In this document: one piece after another, positions 35,066 to 47,400 of the stretch
How the letters are laid out: each line of letters begins with the position of its first letter
Numbering within the stretch: the first letter of the stretch is position 1
Source: Medicago truncatula
Taxonomy: Eukaryota; Streptophyta; Magnoliopsida; Fabales; Fabaceae
Reading direction: 5' to 3'
Assembly: GCF_003473485.1 (NCBI RefSeq)
Contig: NC_053048.1
Coordinates: forward strand, 48,543,755 to 48,607,754
Length of the DNA: 64,000 nt
Made by a program: the position numbers and the translations under genes
The notes under the pieces: model-generated
The model's database searches: none
What the model saw: only the letters and a program-made list of their open reading frames with translations
Told to the model about the DNA's origin: nothing

Positions 35066-38000
35066 ATGTTTCGAGGATTATGGTAATTAATTATTCATAA
35101 TCATATTTCATATCTCTATAACCTTTTCAATTTCCAATTATTGCCAAAATTAGGGAAGAACTTTGATGTTAATATTGATATTGATTTTATTGCTTTTGTT
35201 GTTGATTACGCGCAGGGGATCACAAGAGCAACAACCACATGAAGCTTCATCCCAGCAATCATGGTATTCACCATCTATCATGAGTTCATCCACTTCTTCA
35301 AGACCTGCTACACCTGCTTCCTCTTCCGCTTCACCGAGGCCGCCGTCTTCACATGTTCCGCCAGCAGAAGCCGCCGGAACCATTGCTTCTTTGAAGGATA
35401 AGAGGTTTAACATCAATTACTGATTGATTTTTCTGTTTTATTAATTTTGTTAATATATGATGATTTTAATGATGTGCGTTTAACTGTTTATTCATCAGTG
35501 TTGATGAGTTAAGGAAGCTTTTGTCTGATAAAGATGCGTATCAACAGTTTCTGAATTCGCTTGAACAGGTCAAGATTCAAACCAATGTAAGTTTATTATC
35601 TTTACTGATCTAGTTTATGCTCTTGGAAATTATCATTCTTTTTCGTTGCTGCGATGAGTATCTAGTTAGTTAATAGTAGGTTGTTAGTTGTTACCAGACT
35701 TTCCAATTATCTGTTGAGTTTATAGATAGGAAGCATCAGATCCTGTTTTCTTAAGAATCTATGGATTTGGGAGTGTCACGATACCTATATTTAGTAATAC
35801 TTAGCTACAGCTTATGCCTTCTTACGTTGTGATTATGAAGCATATATCTGATATCTTTGTTTGGTAATCCTTTTTCCCTGTGAGTCACCCCTAATATCTA
35901 AAACTAAAATGAAAACAGTCATGTATTTCTAGTGATTTTGGATGTGAGGAAGAGGACAGTTGTTGATCTAATCCTTCCAACCTGTAGCTAGGAATCCCAA
36001 CCTGTAGGGACAATGCCTATAATGCAGGCCGATGCTTTATCCTTCCGAATAATACACAGGTTTATGCTACTAACTGCAGGATCTATTTTTTGACAAAACT
36101 ATGCAAATTATACATTGATAAAACTTAAATGGAAGTCAAATTGTGAAGGTTTTTTTAGGAGAGTAGTTAAGCGGAAATTAAGACAAGATACCCACATTAC
36201 AGAAAATTAATCTGGTTTAATGCTGGGATGGTCAACCATGGAAGCTGTATATTTTCTTTGAAGATTTATACGATAAAAAAATAATTACAAGCATAAACTT
36301 GGAAGATACATATACCGATATACGAAGTCACCTAGACGTGCTGCGGGGCCCCATAAAATAAAGAAGTTTGGATGTATATATTCGAATAATAAAAAATATG
36401 TATGAAGGGTTACAACTAATGTAAAAGCACAAGGTGGAAATATAGATTTCACTATTACTATAGGTGTGCATCAAAAGTCAGTTTTGAATGTTTTTGTTCT
36501 AGATGTGTTTATCGAGCAGACACAAGAGATGGTGCCATGATACATGTTTTTTAACAAACGGTATACTTTTAAATTAGAAATCTGGAGAATCGAGAAATTC
36601 ATGGAAAAATAATTAAATTAGAAACTTAAAGAATAGAAACAGGACTTCTGCCCAAGTTGGAGTAAATAGAGCATGTAAGTTTAGTAAGAAACACTCAAAT
36701 ACAGGTGAAAACCAGAGAATAATACACTATAACGCAAGGTAAACATTATCACTCAAGATGCTAAATAGAGGGGGTTGTCAATTATAGGATATAATTTGTG
36801 ATTGAACAGTATCACTCAAGCTTAAAGGAAAAAAAAAATTGCCAAAAAAAAAAACTATTCTACCAAAAAAAAAGGGAAAAATTTCGGTACAATTTTAATA
36901 TCTGAAATATTGTATGAAATTGAATGTTGGACTAGTAAAAGCTAACAATAAATTACATATTAGTGTTGTTGAGATGAGAATGTTACCATGAATTTTTTAT
37001 CATACATGACAAGACAAAGATTATAAATCATATCACTCGAGAAACAATAGAGGTAGCTCTTATGTATTGTAGAAAGATGGTAAAATCTTGGCTTAGGTAG
37101 TTTGGACATGTGTGCAGCAGACCCAAAGAAGCACTGATGAAGGTTGTAGAATGGAGGATAATCTCTATTTAGAGGTAAAAGCCTAAAAGATGGGCATGGA
37201 AAACGATAGGTCAATTAAGAGATATTTAGAGATATTTATAGTTAATGATATATCTTTAAATATGAATAATGACAGGACATCGGAGCGTCATTTGATCCAT
37301 GTACCTAACCCCACTTGGTGTGGGAAAAGGATTTGGTTGTTGTTATTGTTGTAGTGATGGAACTAGCTCAGAATATAGAAAGAATGTTGATGTGGCTTGA
37401 TAGGAAATCTCTATCACTGAATCCGTGTCAATGTAATATAAGATCAGACATGCGGAATCTGTAGATGCAATAAACCCCCTGTTCTAGGCATTTGAGGCAC
37501 CTGGTTCTTTCCATTCCAATTTCCTTTTCACATGTCTCTACCGACCTTAACTAACGCTTCATCTCTCCTTTTATGTATTATCCATGTGACTGGTAACAAA
37601 CTTGGGTCCTAATAACAAATAGTTGCAATACTGAAAAGAGTTGAACTCAATAGTAGTATTCTATAATGACAGTATGACATCCCAATACATGTCCGCTGAC
37701 AATTGAAATGACGTGTAATCACACTAGTCAAATTGTCACAGGTAATTGACTGTGCTCTATTGTACAGTTGGTCCCCTATGAGTGTGCTGAAGTTTTTCTG
37801 TTGTATTACTCCTATGCTTAACCTTTTTTAGCAGTGTTTTAGTTTTTGTTCTGATGGTGGAGTTTGTATCTGCTTGTGTTTTAACTATTTTATGGCCTAT
37901 TGATATGATCAGCTGAAAGATGAACTTGCCAAGGAAAATAGGCAGCTGGCAGGTGAGTGATTGAATTTCTTTTATTTGCAGTGCTTGTATTAAATAGTTT

Positions 38001-38747
38001 GCCATCAATTAAGTGTTATAGAACTTCTCAAATTTGTCTTTAATACAGAGGAAAATCTACAAAAGGAACCTCGCATGATGGAACTTAGGAATCAGGTAAG
38101 ATCATGGCCCTGCGATTAGTTTTTTCCCCCTTATTGGAATTCTTGGAAAATGAGTTTTCTGCAGTTAAGGATCATCTGCATTCATGTTGTCAGCAGATAT
38201 TTAAAAATATTTGAACAGCTCGTTCATAATCTATTAATCAAGATTGGACGGTGCTGATCTGCTGATTGTGTGAATGCAGGAGATCACTGGCTGCAGGGGA
38301 TTAATATCCAAAATCTTATGCTGATTACGAAACTTATCTCCTTCCCCCTTATGAAACAGTGTAGAATAATTCGTACAACCGAATTAGCTACTGCTAACGA
38401 GAAACTAAACGAGCTTGAGAAGCAGAAAGAAGAAATGTTAAAAATGAATTCCCCTGCATCCCTTCTCCAGAGGATTCAAGGTATGACTTGAACTTATAAT
38501 TTGCTGCAATAGTTCTGGTGGTAACTATTTTTTTGCTATTGCGGCGAAGGCTAGGTCATACATATGACGAACTTGTAATTTTGCAGAATCTGTGAACCAG
38601 ACAGATGAGGAATCTGAAAATCTGCACCAGCAGCTCCTTGATAGAGAGGTTGACCTTGCAGCTTTTTTGCAGAAATACAAGAAGCTACGCACCACTTACC
38701 ACAAGAGAACTCTTATACATCTTGCTGCTAAAACATCAAATATATGA
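35066..38747 (+). CDS. VPS37: VPS37 subunit of ESCRT-I, seven exons, 220 aa
   Basis: VPS37 holds the stalk of the ESCRT-I complex (with VPS23 and VPS28), which sorts ubiquitinated membrane proteins into multivesicular bodies. Exons: 35066-35082, 35216-35404, 35499-35586, 37913-37952, 38049-38095, 38360-38480, 38587-38747; phases all agree. Residues 1-70 form a Ser/Pro-rich low-complexity tail (SSSTSSRPATPASSSASPRP); from about residue 69 the Mod(r) domain follows with VDELRKLLSDKDAYQQFL, LKDELAKENRQLA, the helical ELEKQKEEML, and the conserved tail SLLQRIQ...TDEESENLHQQLLDRE...FLQKYKKLRTTYHKR. The coiled-coil nature of the middle is evident from heptad-like Leu/Glu/Lys spacing. Intron 3 is 2.3 kb and contains a LINE relic. 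Whole. Arabidopsis has two such genes; which one this matches is not decided. Confidence 0.93.
36290..37355 (+). mobile_element. RTE-type LINE relic within VPS37 intron 3
   Basis: In the plus direction a degenerate reading shows RT remnants (GVHQKSVL near 36460, DVFIEQTQEMVP near 36508) and the conserved end of RTE elements: a WFGHVCSRPKEAL motif near 37100-37140, then GHGK. The tail CCCCACTTGGTGTGGGAAAAGG followed by TTGTTGTTATTGTTGTAG is the RTE 3' terminus, which uses a short simple repeat rather than poly(A). Many interruptions; the 5' part is missing or too diverged to follow. The 5' limit is approximate. Confidence 0.7.
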
Positions 38748-39320
38748 GCTTTGACATATGGAATATGAAAATAATAATGTAAACCAGTTTTATGAGTTGT
38801 GTGGATAGAGCTATCTTTGTTTGATTGATCAACGTTGTACAGCTTAAAAATTGAGATTGTTCCCTGTAGCGACTAGTATTCATAAATACATCTCTTTTCC
38901 CTGTTGAGTAGTTATGCGCCATATTAAGAAGAGGTACGGAATTATCTGCACCTTGTTTTAGTTTTGATTTTACTTTACTACATTCTAAGGTATTTTTCTG
39001 AAGGCTTATCTATAGTATCATCATCCCTATTATAAGATTTGTTTTTGTTTTGTAACATGTATATACTTTACTTATTACTTATGTGGGAAGTTATGTTTGA
39101 GCATCAAAATGATACATAAAAAATGGCGTGCCTTTCTTTTGTGGAATATTTTTCAAATCAGTGTAAGGTGTAAAGTAGATGAGAAGTAAACAAGAGAAAG
39201 AGATGGAGGTATACTGCGTATTATAAAGTGTCTCAATTCTATATTTTTAAATAACAGAACTGTACTTATTTTTATCTGGTTTGAGGGTCATTGATCTTCA
39301 GTACTGTACGTCAGCGTCTG
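38748..39320. other. VPS37 3' UTR and flanking sequence
   Basis: Downstream of the VPS37 stop. No gene seen; the first two to three hundred bases probably are 3' UTR. Confidence 0.4.
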
Positions 39321-39998
39321 TCAATTGCAAACAAACCCCTCAATTTTGCAACATTCTATTATGTTTCTCAATCCCAAAATCCTAAATACCCATCTGCCCA
39401 AACCTCCACAAACAACACCCTCTTCCTCGTTATCACTCACCCTTGGTTGGTCCTCCTATGATAATATCTATGTTTACAAGGGGTGATGATGCGTTCAGAT
39501 TTAGTTGTGAAAGGGGATTGTGACGTGTAGGGATTTTTTTTTTTTTTTTTTTTTTGTGGTTTCAATGCGATGAAATGTGAAGTGGGTGTTTTTCACATTT
39601 GACAGAGGTTTTTCACCTTTATCTGTTTGTCTGTTATCTGCTATTGAACGGTTTCTAATGTGAAACTGCATGATTGTAAATAGTACAATAGCAACATGGT
39701 TACGAGGCTTCAGCCTAGTTTCGTAGAGTGTTGTGGTAGTTGGTGTTGTACCAGGTGCTTTGTTTCTTCTTCTAATCAGCTTTCATTCAACTGGTACCAA
39801 GCTTTGCAGGCACCTCTAGGCTCTAGTATTGTAGTAAATTGCTAATCTGATAGCAAACACCACGTCCCATTCCCATTGTTAAATTATTGGTTACGGCGGA
39901 GATTGACTACATAATTGTGATGAAAGAGGGGGAGATTTTTGGTTTTTAGATTGGAAAATTAGAAAAATGTTACAAGTTGAGGGGTTTGTTTGCAATTA
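39321..39998. repeat. Inverted-repeat element, about 680 bp
   Basis: AATTGCAAACAAACCCCTCA near 39323 is matched by its inverted complement near 39979-39998; over about 33 bp only a few bases differ. The similarity probably continues a little outward (GTCAGCGTCTGTC and GACGATTGTGTACAC). Class unknown; no target duplication could be fixed. Interior holds a T run at 39534-39556 and no coding region. Confidence 0.6.
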
Positions 39999-40048
39999 TT
40001 TGACGATTGTGTACACCGTAACACCTATAAAGGTGATACCAACGATTT

Positions 40049-40214
40049 GGTTCCTCTAAAGTAAATATCTCACTTTACACTTTAAAGTATAAAGTGAATA
40101 ATGTCAACCGTTAATTAATAGATTAAATATAAATATGTACATCATAAAAAATTACGAGTTTGTTACAAAAACAATTTAATTCTCACTTTACACTTTACTC
40201 ACTTTAGAGGATCC
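40049..40214. repeat. Small MITE-like inverted repeat, about 166 bp
   Basis: GGTTCCTCTAAAGT at the left and inverted GGATCCTCTAAAGT at the right, with the motif TCACTTTACACTTTA repeated inside both arms in the same orientation. No target duplication recognised. Non-coding. Confidence 0.5.
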
Positions 40215-40581
40215 TTACCCCATACATGAATACACCCTTAATAGTCACCTTGGATTTTGCATTTCTATAATAATTCATACATTTTTTTTAGAAGGATAAT
40301 AATTCATACATGATTAACATATCTAATTTTTGGAACAAAACTATCATTGAATATTCAACATACGATTGTATGAGATCGAGAAATTCAGTTTTTTTTGGCG
40401 AGAAATTTAGTTATTGTTGTGCACTATATAGTAAAAAAAAAACATTCAACATAGATTGTATGAAGGAACATTGCATGTTGACATTTTTCCTCAAATAAAG
40501 TTGATACAATCTGTTACAAAATTTAATAAAATGGGAAAGGGAATAATCATAATCTGATTCATGACAAGTAGAACATTCACA

Positions 40582-41293
40582 CTAATAATATCCCCCTTCT
40601 CTTTCTTCTTTGGGAACTTTGGCTTCAGACTCGTAGGTATCAGTATCAGGCATCTCACACATAGGAGTGGTATAATAAAAAGGGGTAACCATATATTTAA
40701 TCAAACCACGATACACTGATGTTGGGTAGTTGAGTTTGTAACCAGCTTTTCCACCACCAAAGTCAGTGAGAATGTTGCAAACATTATCAGGAGATGACAC
40801 TAACCTCACATAGCAACCTTTTGTATCCAACTTTTTGCCGTATTTGTATTTGTCCACTGTAATGTCGTATAGTCCTAACTCATCTGTTGTGTCACTTGTA
40901 TAATACATAACCCTGTTTCTCTTGTCCATACATGTTAGTGACACCTTAGCTCCTGTTAGTGTTTTGCACAATTAGTAACCAACCAAAGTATATGCTCATA
41001 TGCATTAGAGTCTACTTGTTATGGACTATAAAAAATTGAGTCATTTTTATTATAAAAAACTTCTAAAATGTTTTTATTTTATTTTTAAATGTAACAAAAT
41101 GATAATATCACATACCTTTAATTGGCTTATCACCAGAAACCCATTCGTTCCATCCCTTGCTACAATCCTGGCACAACACTTTTCCAACCACGTGAATGAC
41201 TTGTGCTGGTTCTTCCCAAGCTGAGACTAGTATGCTATTGGTGGTGCAACAGACTACCATTGCAGTGATCATCAATGCTATTGCAAATGCCAT
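40582..41293 (-). CDS. Secreted Ole e 1-like (pollen allergen family) protein, 182 aa
   Basis: Member of the pollen Ole e 1 family, small secreted cell-wall proteins found in pollen and in other tissues; biochemical role not settled. Exons: 41116-41293 and 40582-40952, joined in phase 1 at K-G-A-K. Residues 1-25 form a signal peptide (MAFAIALMITAMVVC, then SILVSA). The domain follows: VIHVVGKVLCQDCSKGW near the start, GAKVSLTCMD, TDELGLYDITVD, KGCYVRLVSS and VCNILTDFGGG, with the cysteines expected for the fold. The tail (MCEMPDTDTYESEAK...) is acidic and variable. I chose the inner ATG at 41291-41293 because it starts the signal peptide and lies about 60 bp below a TATA tract; an in-frame upstream ATG at 41458 would place the leader internally. 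Intact. Confidence 0.88.
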
Positions 41294-41350
41294 CGTTCTT
41301 CTCAATTCACAAGGGTTTATGGCTACATTGACTTGAATGAAGCAAATACA

Positions 41351-41366
41351 TATATATATATATATA
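41351..41366 (-). promoter_or_regulatory. TATA tract of the Ole e 1-like gene
   Basis: A run of eight TA units about 58-73 bp upstream of the ATG, suitable as a TATA element and giving a leader of roughly 30 bp. Could also simply be a TA microsatellite. Confidence 0.4.
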
Positions 41367-41419
41367 ACAAGCCAGCTAAGCAGGGGTTGGTTAGTGTGAG
41401 TATGAATTGGGAATAAACG

Positions 41420-42602
41420 TGGTGAAGCACTCCTATCGGTTCTTGACGTGCAATCCACTATTCAATTCTTTATAATAATACAAAATTAATCGATTATCAT
41501 ATTAATTTATCTCATTTTCTTCTGGTCAATGTGTAACACAAAAGGGCCCTTGGCTCAAACATATACAATCAGAAGCGAAAAATGTTGTTCCCACATCAAA
41601 TGATTTTAGGAAACACCACGAAAATACCAAAATAATCTCATCGGCAGTTAACGGTCGATCGAGTTTAACCGATGGTAGTTAACTGTCGATGGAAATTGGG
41701 GTTAAATTTGTCATTTTATGGTCTTTTTTAGCTTTGCTTGTAGTGTAAACAACAATTTTCATCAGAAGTGAGCTCATCCGACAGAGAGGAGACAAATCTC
41801 ATTTAAGGGTACTACTTTTTTTGACAAAAAAAAAAATATGCCACTCTTTACTTTCCATATTTTCTAAAAAAAAAATAAAAAAAAATCATACGTATGTATT
41901 GAAAATGCACTTTCGATCAACATAATATCTAAAAACACATTTTGAGATGACACAACATTTTTATTTTTTCTCTCTATATGTACACCCTAAGAGCATGTGT
42001 TTGGTTCACAAGAATAAAGAGAAACATTTCAACATATTGTGACATAAATTGTAGATACTTGAATCATTTAATAATTTGATCCAATATTTCATCCTTAACC
42101 GATGATGCATTGCGAGAGATCTATCCTTTTAATTAATTTCAGTTACCTTAAAAAATTAGTCTTCACATTTTTTTTGAGGTGATGTCTTCACATTTTGTTA
42201 TTTGTCAAAGTATCATAGGGATATGAAGTGTGGTAACAAAAATATGACCCACAATTTTACAACACACTAAAGAATTTCCATTGGTCCATATATAACTCAA
42301 AACTAAAAAGTAAGGGAACCACATTTCAGTTTGAGGGACGAATCCAATCCAAAAAATGCATTATCTAGCTTGTACTCAAAATAAGGAATTGTTTCCACGA
42401 TAAAACAGCACCACATAATCAAAGGACTCCAAGACTCCCAATAGGGACATAACACGCAACTATAACCTTCCCAAAATACACTATAACTACATAAAGTAAA
42501 ACATTAGGGCTCACACACGCAGCCACATAAAAACTTGCGACAACGCTATATCTCCGTAACATCTCATTCTCACCACATACTTTGGAAATTAATTAATTTG
42601 AT
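41420..42602. other. Intergenic region between divergent genes, no gene seen
   Basis: Separates the minus-strand Ole e 1-like gene from the plus-strand Pelota gene and so should hold parts of both promoters. No repeat element was identified; a short imperfect inverted/direct motif GTTAACGGTCGAT and GTTAACTGTCGAT occurs near 41646 and 41679. Confidence 0.4.
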
Positions 42603-43787
42603 ATGAAGCTTTTGGAAAAGGATTTTGCTCTCAACCAAAGAGGAACTGTTAAAATAATTGCAGAAGAACCCGATGATGTGTGGATCCTTTACAACCTCAT
42701 CACGATCGGCGATGTTGTCACCGCCGATACCACACGTAAAGTCCATCTCGAATCAAATAAAAACACCGCGTCACGTGTTAAACTCACCCTTCATCTCAAA
42801 GTCACGTGTCGTGACTTTCACAAAGACTCTTCTACCCTTCGCGTTCACGGTCGCAACCTTGAATCCAATCAACATGTCGCCGCTGGTTCTTTCCACACAT
42901 TAACCCTTGAAAGAAACAAATCCTTTGACCTTGAAAAAAAGTTGTGGGGTCCACACGCCTTTGAAGCCTTAACCGATGCCACCGAGAATTCATCATCTTC
43001 TTCGGATGCCAATCTTGCTGTTGTTCTTCTTCAACAACACCAAGCGGAGATTCACTTGCTTGGAAAAGGGGTCACTACTCGTTGTTCCAAAATCGAAGCC
43101 TCTTCACGTTCATATTCACATAAAAAATCTTCTTCTTCTTCTCCTTCCTTTAACGTGTTTTTTCGTGATGTGTTTGCAGCTTTTGTGAAACATGTGGATT
43201 TTAAAACTGTGAAGAGTGTAGTAATAGCAGGGGAAAGTGATGATAATGCATTGCTATCCCCAACTATTTTTCGTAGGTTTCTTTTATCTGAAGCAAAGAG
43301 GTTAAAGATGAGGTGTATAGAAGAGAACAAATCACGTATCGTAGTTGTGGGGTCACGGTGTAACAACAACAACAAGAGTAATTGTAACTTCGATTTAAGG
43401 GAAGTTTTCAATGACGCAGCGGTGATGAATTTAATAAAGGACAGTAACTTAGGGTTAGAAATTAGGGCTTTTAAGGAATTATGGGACATGGTGTGCGACA
43501 GTTCAGATCGTGTATGTTATGGACCAAAGCATGTGGAGAGTGCACACGAGATGAATGCAATTGAGACACTTTTGATAATAGATGAACTTTATAGGAATGA
43601 AGAGATTGAGATGAGGAAAAAATATGAGAGCATGGTGAAATCTGTGAAACAAGGTGGAGGAAAGGCTTTGGTGTATTCTTCTATGCATGTTTCGACACCA
43701 CAATTGGCTCAGCTAACAGGTGTTGCGGCAATTCTCAGATTTCCATTACCTGGTCTTCAAGATATGGATGATGATGATCATGTTTAG
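42603..43787 (+). CDS. PEL: Pelota/Dom34 ribosome-rescue factor, single exon, 394 aa
   Basis: Pelota, with its GTPase partner HBS1, enters the A site of stalled ribosomes and starts no-go and non-stop mRNA decay. The product follows the family from end to end: N-terminal Sm-like domain (about 1-130: DDVWILYNLI, GDVVTADTTRKV, VKLTLHLKV, FHTLTLE), central eRF1-like domain (about 138-270: ANLAVVLLQ, FVKHVDFKTVKSVVIAG) and C-terminal domain (about 272-394: ENKSRIVVV, DAAVMNLIKD, CYGPKHVESAHEMNAIETLL, SSMHVSTPQLAQLTGVAAILRFPLP). It lacks the GGQ motif of eRF1, as expected. The reading frame is uninterrupted and slightly longer than the usual about 378 aa, owing to Ser-rich and Asn-rich insertions (SSSSSD, SSSSSPS, CNNNNKSN). 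No intron is seen. The divergence from the conserved sequence suggests a second, faster-evolving paralogue. Confidence 0.93.
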   Translation: MKLLEKDFALNQRGTVKIIAEEPDDVWILYNLITIGDVVTADTTRKVHLESNKNTASRVKLTLHLKVTCRDFHKDSSTLRVHGRNLESNQHVAAGSFHTLTLERNKSFDLEKKLWGPHAFEALTDATENSSSSSDANLAVVLLQQHQAEIHLLGKGVTTRCSKIEASSRSYSHKKSSSSSPSFNVFFRDVFAAFVKHVDFKTVKSVVIAGESDDNALLSPTIFRRFLLSEAKRLKMRCIEENKSRIVVVGSRCNNNNKSNCNFDLREVFNDAAVMNLIKDSNLGLEIRAFKELWDMVCDSSDRVCYGPKHVESAHEMNAIETLLIIDELYRNEEIEMRKKYESMVKSVKQGGGKALVYSSMHVSTPQLAQLTGVAAILRFPLPGLQDMDDDDHV

Positions 43788-44462
43788 AATTACATGTCTA
43801 TGTTTAATGTTCTTTTTAATCCCTTTCCATTGTTAATGTTCTAGAAAGGAAATTATTATTTGTACATAAATGACTGTATATATATGTCTTATTCCACAAT
43901 ATTAATCCACAAATCATCTTATTATTGTCACTTTAAAAAATACATATTTTTCACCATTTTGGAGCCTATTTTGATGTATATATGCATGTAGTTTTTCCAA
44001 ACTCCAAAATTAATAGTTAGCTTTAATATTTAACTATTAATCGTTTGTTTTTAAGGAAAAAATATTATAAATTTTTAAATTTTGGGGGCATTTTGCACAT
44101 AAGTGCAAAACTTCAGAGGGATATTTGCAAAACGTTATGTTCACTAACAGAAAAATTTGACAGAGGGGGTAAATTGACTAACGTTGTGAAATTTCAGGGA
44201 GGTAATTGAAATTTTGTTAATTTCAGGAGGGTAATTGATGAAACTTATAATTTTTGGCATTATCCAAACATCTGTCTTGTAAAAAGGTGTGCTGCCTGTG
44301 GAAGAGGGGTTCCCATCAGGTCCCACTCGTAGAGAGAAAAACTAAAATTTCCATTGACTTGACTTCACTTCTCTTTTTAGTTTTCCCTATTCATTTCATT
44401 CTTTCTGCAAAGACGAATGCAGCATCATCTATTAAGTTACCGTTGCTATTATTAAAACTAAA
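43788..44462. other. Intergenic region with a repeat-like stretch
   Basis: Pelota 3' UTR and protease promoter. Around 44105-44245 short related motifs recur (AGAGGGATATTTGCAAAA, AGAGGGGGTAAATTGA, AGGGAGGTAATTGAA, AGGAGGGTAATTGATGA), resembling one arm of a GTCCCT-type MITE, but the opposite arm is not present. The start codon of the protease is at 44463. Confidence 0.4.
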
Positions 44463-47400
44463 ATGCGCGTTCCTTTGTTGGTGGCTTTGGCCGCAATGGC
44501 GGTCACAGTTACGGTGGTATACGGCGGTTTTCCGGGGAGTTATCTTTCCCTTGAACGAACCATCCCTCTTAACCACCAAGTTGAACTCACCACTCTCAAA
44601 GCTCGCGACAGAGCTCGTCACGGCGGTCGAATCTTGCAAGACGGCGGTGGTGGTATTCTTGACTTCTCAGTCCAAGGAACCTCCGATCCTTACTTAGTTG
44701 GGTATACCATTCTTTCTCAATCTCCTTGCATTCTTTCGTTATCTTATCATAATATTATTTAAAGACTAATAATTAGTAGCATATTATGGGTTAATCTTGG
44801 TTTTCTTGTTCAGGTTGTATTTTACTAAAGTGAAGATGGGTTCTCCTGCTAAAGAATTTTACGTTCAGATTGATACTGGAAGTGATATATTATGGCTTAA
44901 TTGCAATACTTGCAATAATTGCCCCAAATCTAGTGGTTTAGGGGTCAGTCAGATTTTCTTCTTATTATTATTTTCAAATTTTAAGCTGTCAATTATGACC
45001 TTACTATTTTATGGTAGAGAGATGAATTTGTGTAATTAGAACATGGACTATCAAGGATGTAATTGGAAGAAAAAAACTAATAATTTCGTCGAATTTATTG
45101 TTTTTTTTTTTTTAGTGTAGATAATAAACCATAAAAGATGGTTAAAAAGGGATTGAGGGACTATTATATTTTAGATTTAAGGGTGTAATGCTTAATGTTA
45201 TTTTGGTTATGTATTGCATTATGTAGATTGATCTCAATTACTTTGACACCGCGAGTTCATCCACTGCTGCGCTGGTTTCCTGCTCTGATCCGGTGTGTTC
45301 TTATGCGGTTCAAACGGCTACAAGTCAGTGCTCTTCTCAGGCTAATCAGTGCAGCTACACTTTTCAGTATGGGGATGGAAGTGGGACGTCCGGTTATTAT
45401 GTTTATGATGCTATGTATTTTGATGTGATCATGGGACAGTCTGTGTTTTCTAACTCTTCATCTACCGTTGTTTTTGGGTGAGTCCTCAATCCTCATGATG
45501 CTATTGATGGTATCATAGGGAGGGTGTGCACAATGTATAGGATTGGGAAATTTTTAAGTGAAATTACATTCTGAGTTTCGTTAGTTGCAAATATTGTTAA
45601 AATATAAAATACTGCGGATCAAACTGACTGTTACTGCATACATATTATATACGAAATCTTGTCAATAGGTGAAATTTTGAAATATTGGTAATTGGTTTTA
45701 ATTGATCTTATTGGGATGATTCTTCTGGAAATAGGTGTAGCACCTATCAGTCTGGGGATTTGGCTCGGACAGAAAAGGCAGTTGATGGAATTTTTGGGTT
45801 TGGTCCCGGTGCTTTGTCTGTTGTATCACAAGTGTCATCACAAGGCATGGCACCCAAAGTGTTCTCTCATTGCTTAAAGGGACAGGGCAGTGGAGGAGGC
45901 ATACTGGTTCTTGGTGAAATTTTGGAGCCAAATATTGTTTATACTCCACTTGTCCCATTACAGTATGTTCTCTCTTCTTCAATTCCTTCATTGTTTTCTT
46001 CTCCTATCTCAGTTGAACAAATTTTTCCCTAATATTGCATCACATTGATATTAAGGGAAAGTATTTGCATCATTTTTAAAGATTAATTGCTTGTTTGGAA
46101 ACTATGAGATAATCACTCTGAAATTTATCAAGGGAAAGTGTTTGCATCATTTTTAAAGATTTATTACATCACTATGAGATGACCCGAAACATAAAGCATT
46201 GTTAGTTGTCATCTAAAAACTTGAAAATTAGCTAATGAACCACCATTTTGTACCCTTAGCTTACATAAAGTTTCTAATTTTGTTTGGTACTGTAAATCGA
46301 TGTTTAGAGTGTTATTAAACTGTCATCTTTTAATCTCGATTACAATTTTTTGAAAGGAGACCTTCCATTTCATTGTACTAACTGTTTAGGGCAGTATTCT
46401 AGTTGCAAAAGTAATAGGTCTGGGTATTTGTATGTTTTGGGTTAGTGCCTCTTGCCAAGAACAAAATTTTCTACATTTCTCAATACAGTATTTTTATGAA
46501 GGGATCAGCCAGCTCCCCTCTCCTAACACTGATGTTGGTTTCTTACCATGTTCTTCTCTGATACCCTTGGTAAATGAATGTGAATCCTGGAAGTAGTAAA
46601 ACATTTTCATTCTATTTTCTCTTTTGGGTGTTTTTCATGCCCTGGCCTTAACAATGCATTGTTTTCTTAGCAAAATGAAAATGCATGGTTTTGGTTTGAT
46701 GTGATAAATTTCTCAAAATGAATATAGATGATATGATACTAAACAACACAATTGTTCTAATTTAATGAAATAAGTTTTTGAATTGAATATAGAAATTGGT
46801 ATGGCTTACATGCTCTCAAAAAATTAAGTTCTTAAAATGCTGGTCATGCCATTATTCCCATTGTCAAATAACTTGCAGTTTCTATCAATATATTGATCTG
46901 TGATATCAGACATAATGCCCAGTGTTGATCGAATTTCAGGCCTCATTATAATTTAAATCTTCAAAGCATTGCAGTCAATGGACAAATTCTCCCAATCGAT
47001 CAAGATGTATTTGCAACAGGTAACAATCGAGGAACTATAGTTGATTCCGGTACTACATTGGCATACCTTGTTCAAGAAGCTTATGATCCTTTTCTCAATG
47101 CTGTAAGTTCTGTTTTACCTCTCTTAAACTTTTGAAACACTGCACTTCGTTGTTTGTAGCCAAGTCTTATGATTTTATAGCCGTTCTCCAAATTTATTTA
47201 GTAGGGAACGTAAAATCACTATTTTTTCTTAATAAAATAAACTGTAATGACTTGGAGTAATAGGAAAAGCTTTTCTGTCTCAATCAGAAGGTCAGATTAT
47301 TAATTTAAGGCTTTCCTCAGTATTAAACATGTTCTAGTTAATTATATGTCCAATCCTCAAAGACGGTTTAAGGTCTATATGACAAGTCTTCTTTATGGGC

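Noticed and set aside
41108-41458. Longer start for the Ole e 1-like protein at 41458
   Set aside because: It would put the signal peptide about 55 residues inside the protein and extend across the TATA tract; the inner ATG at 41291-41293 is far more likely.
44105-44245. Possible MITE arm in front of the aspartic protease
   Set aside because: Several related motifs in one orientation but no opposite arm; could be a simple degenerate repeat.
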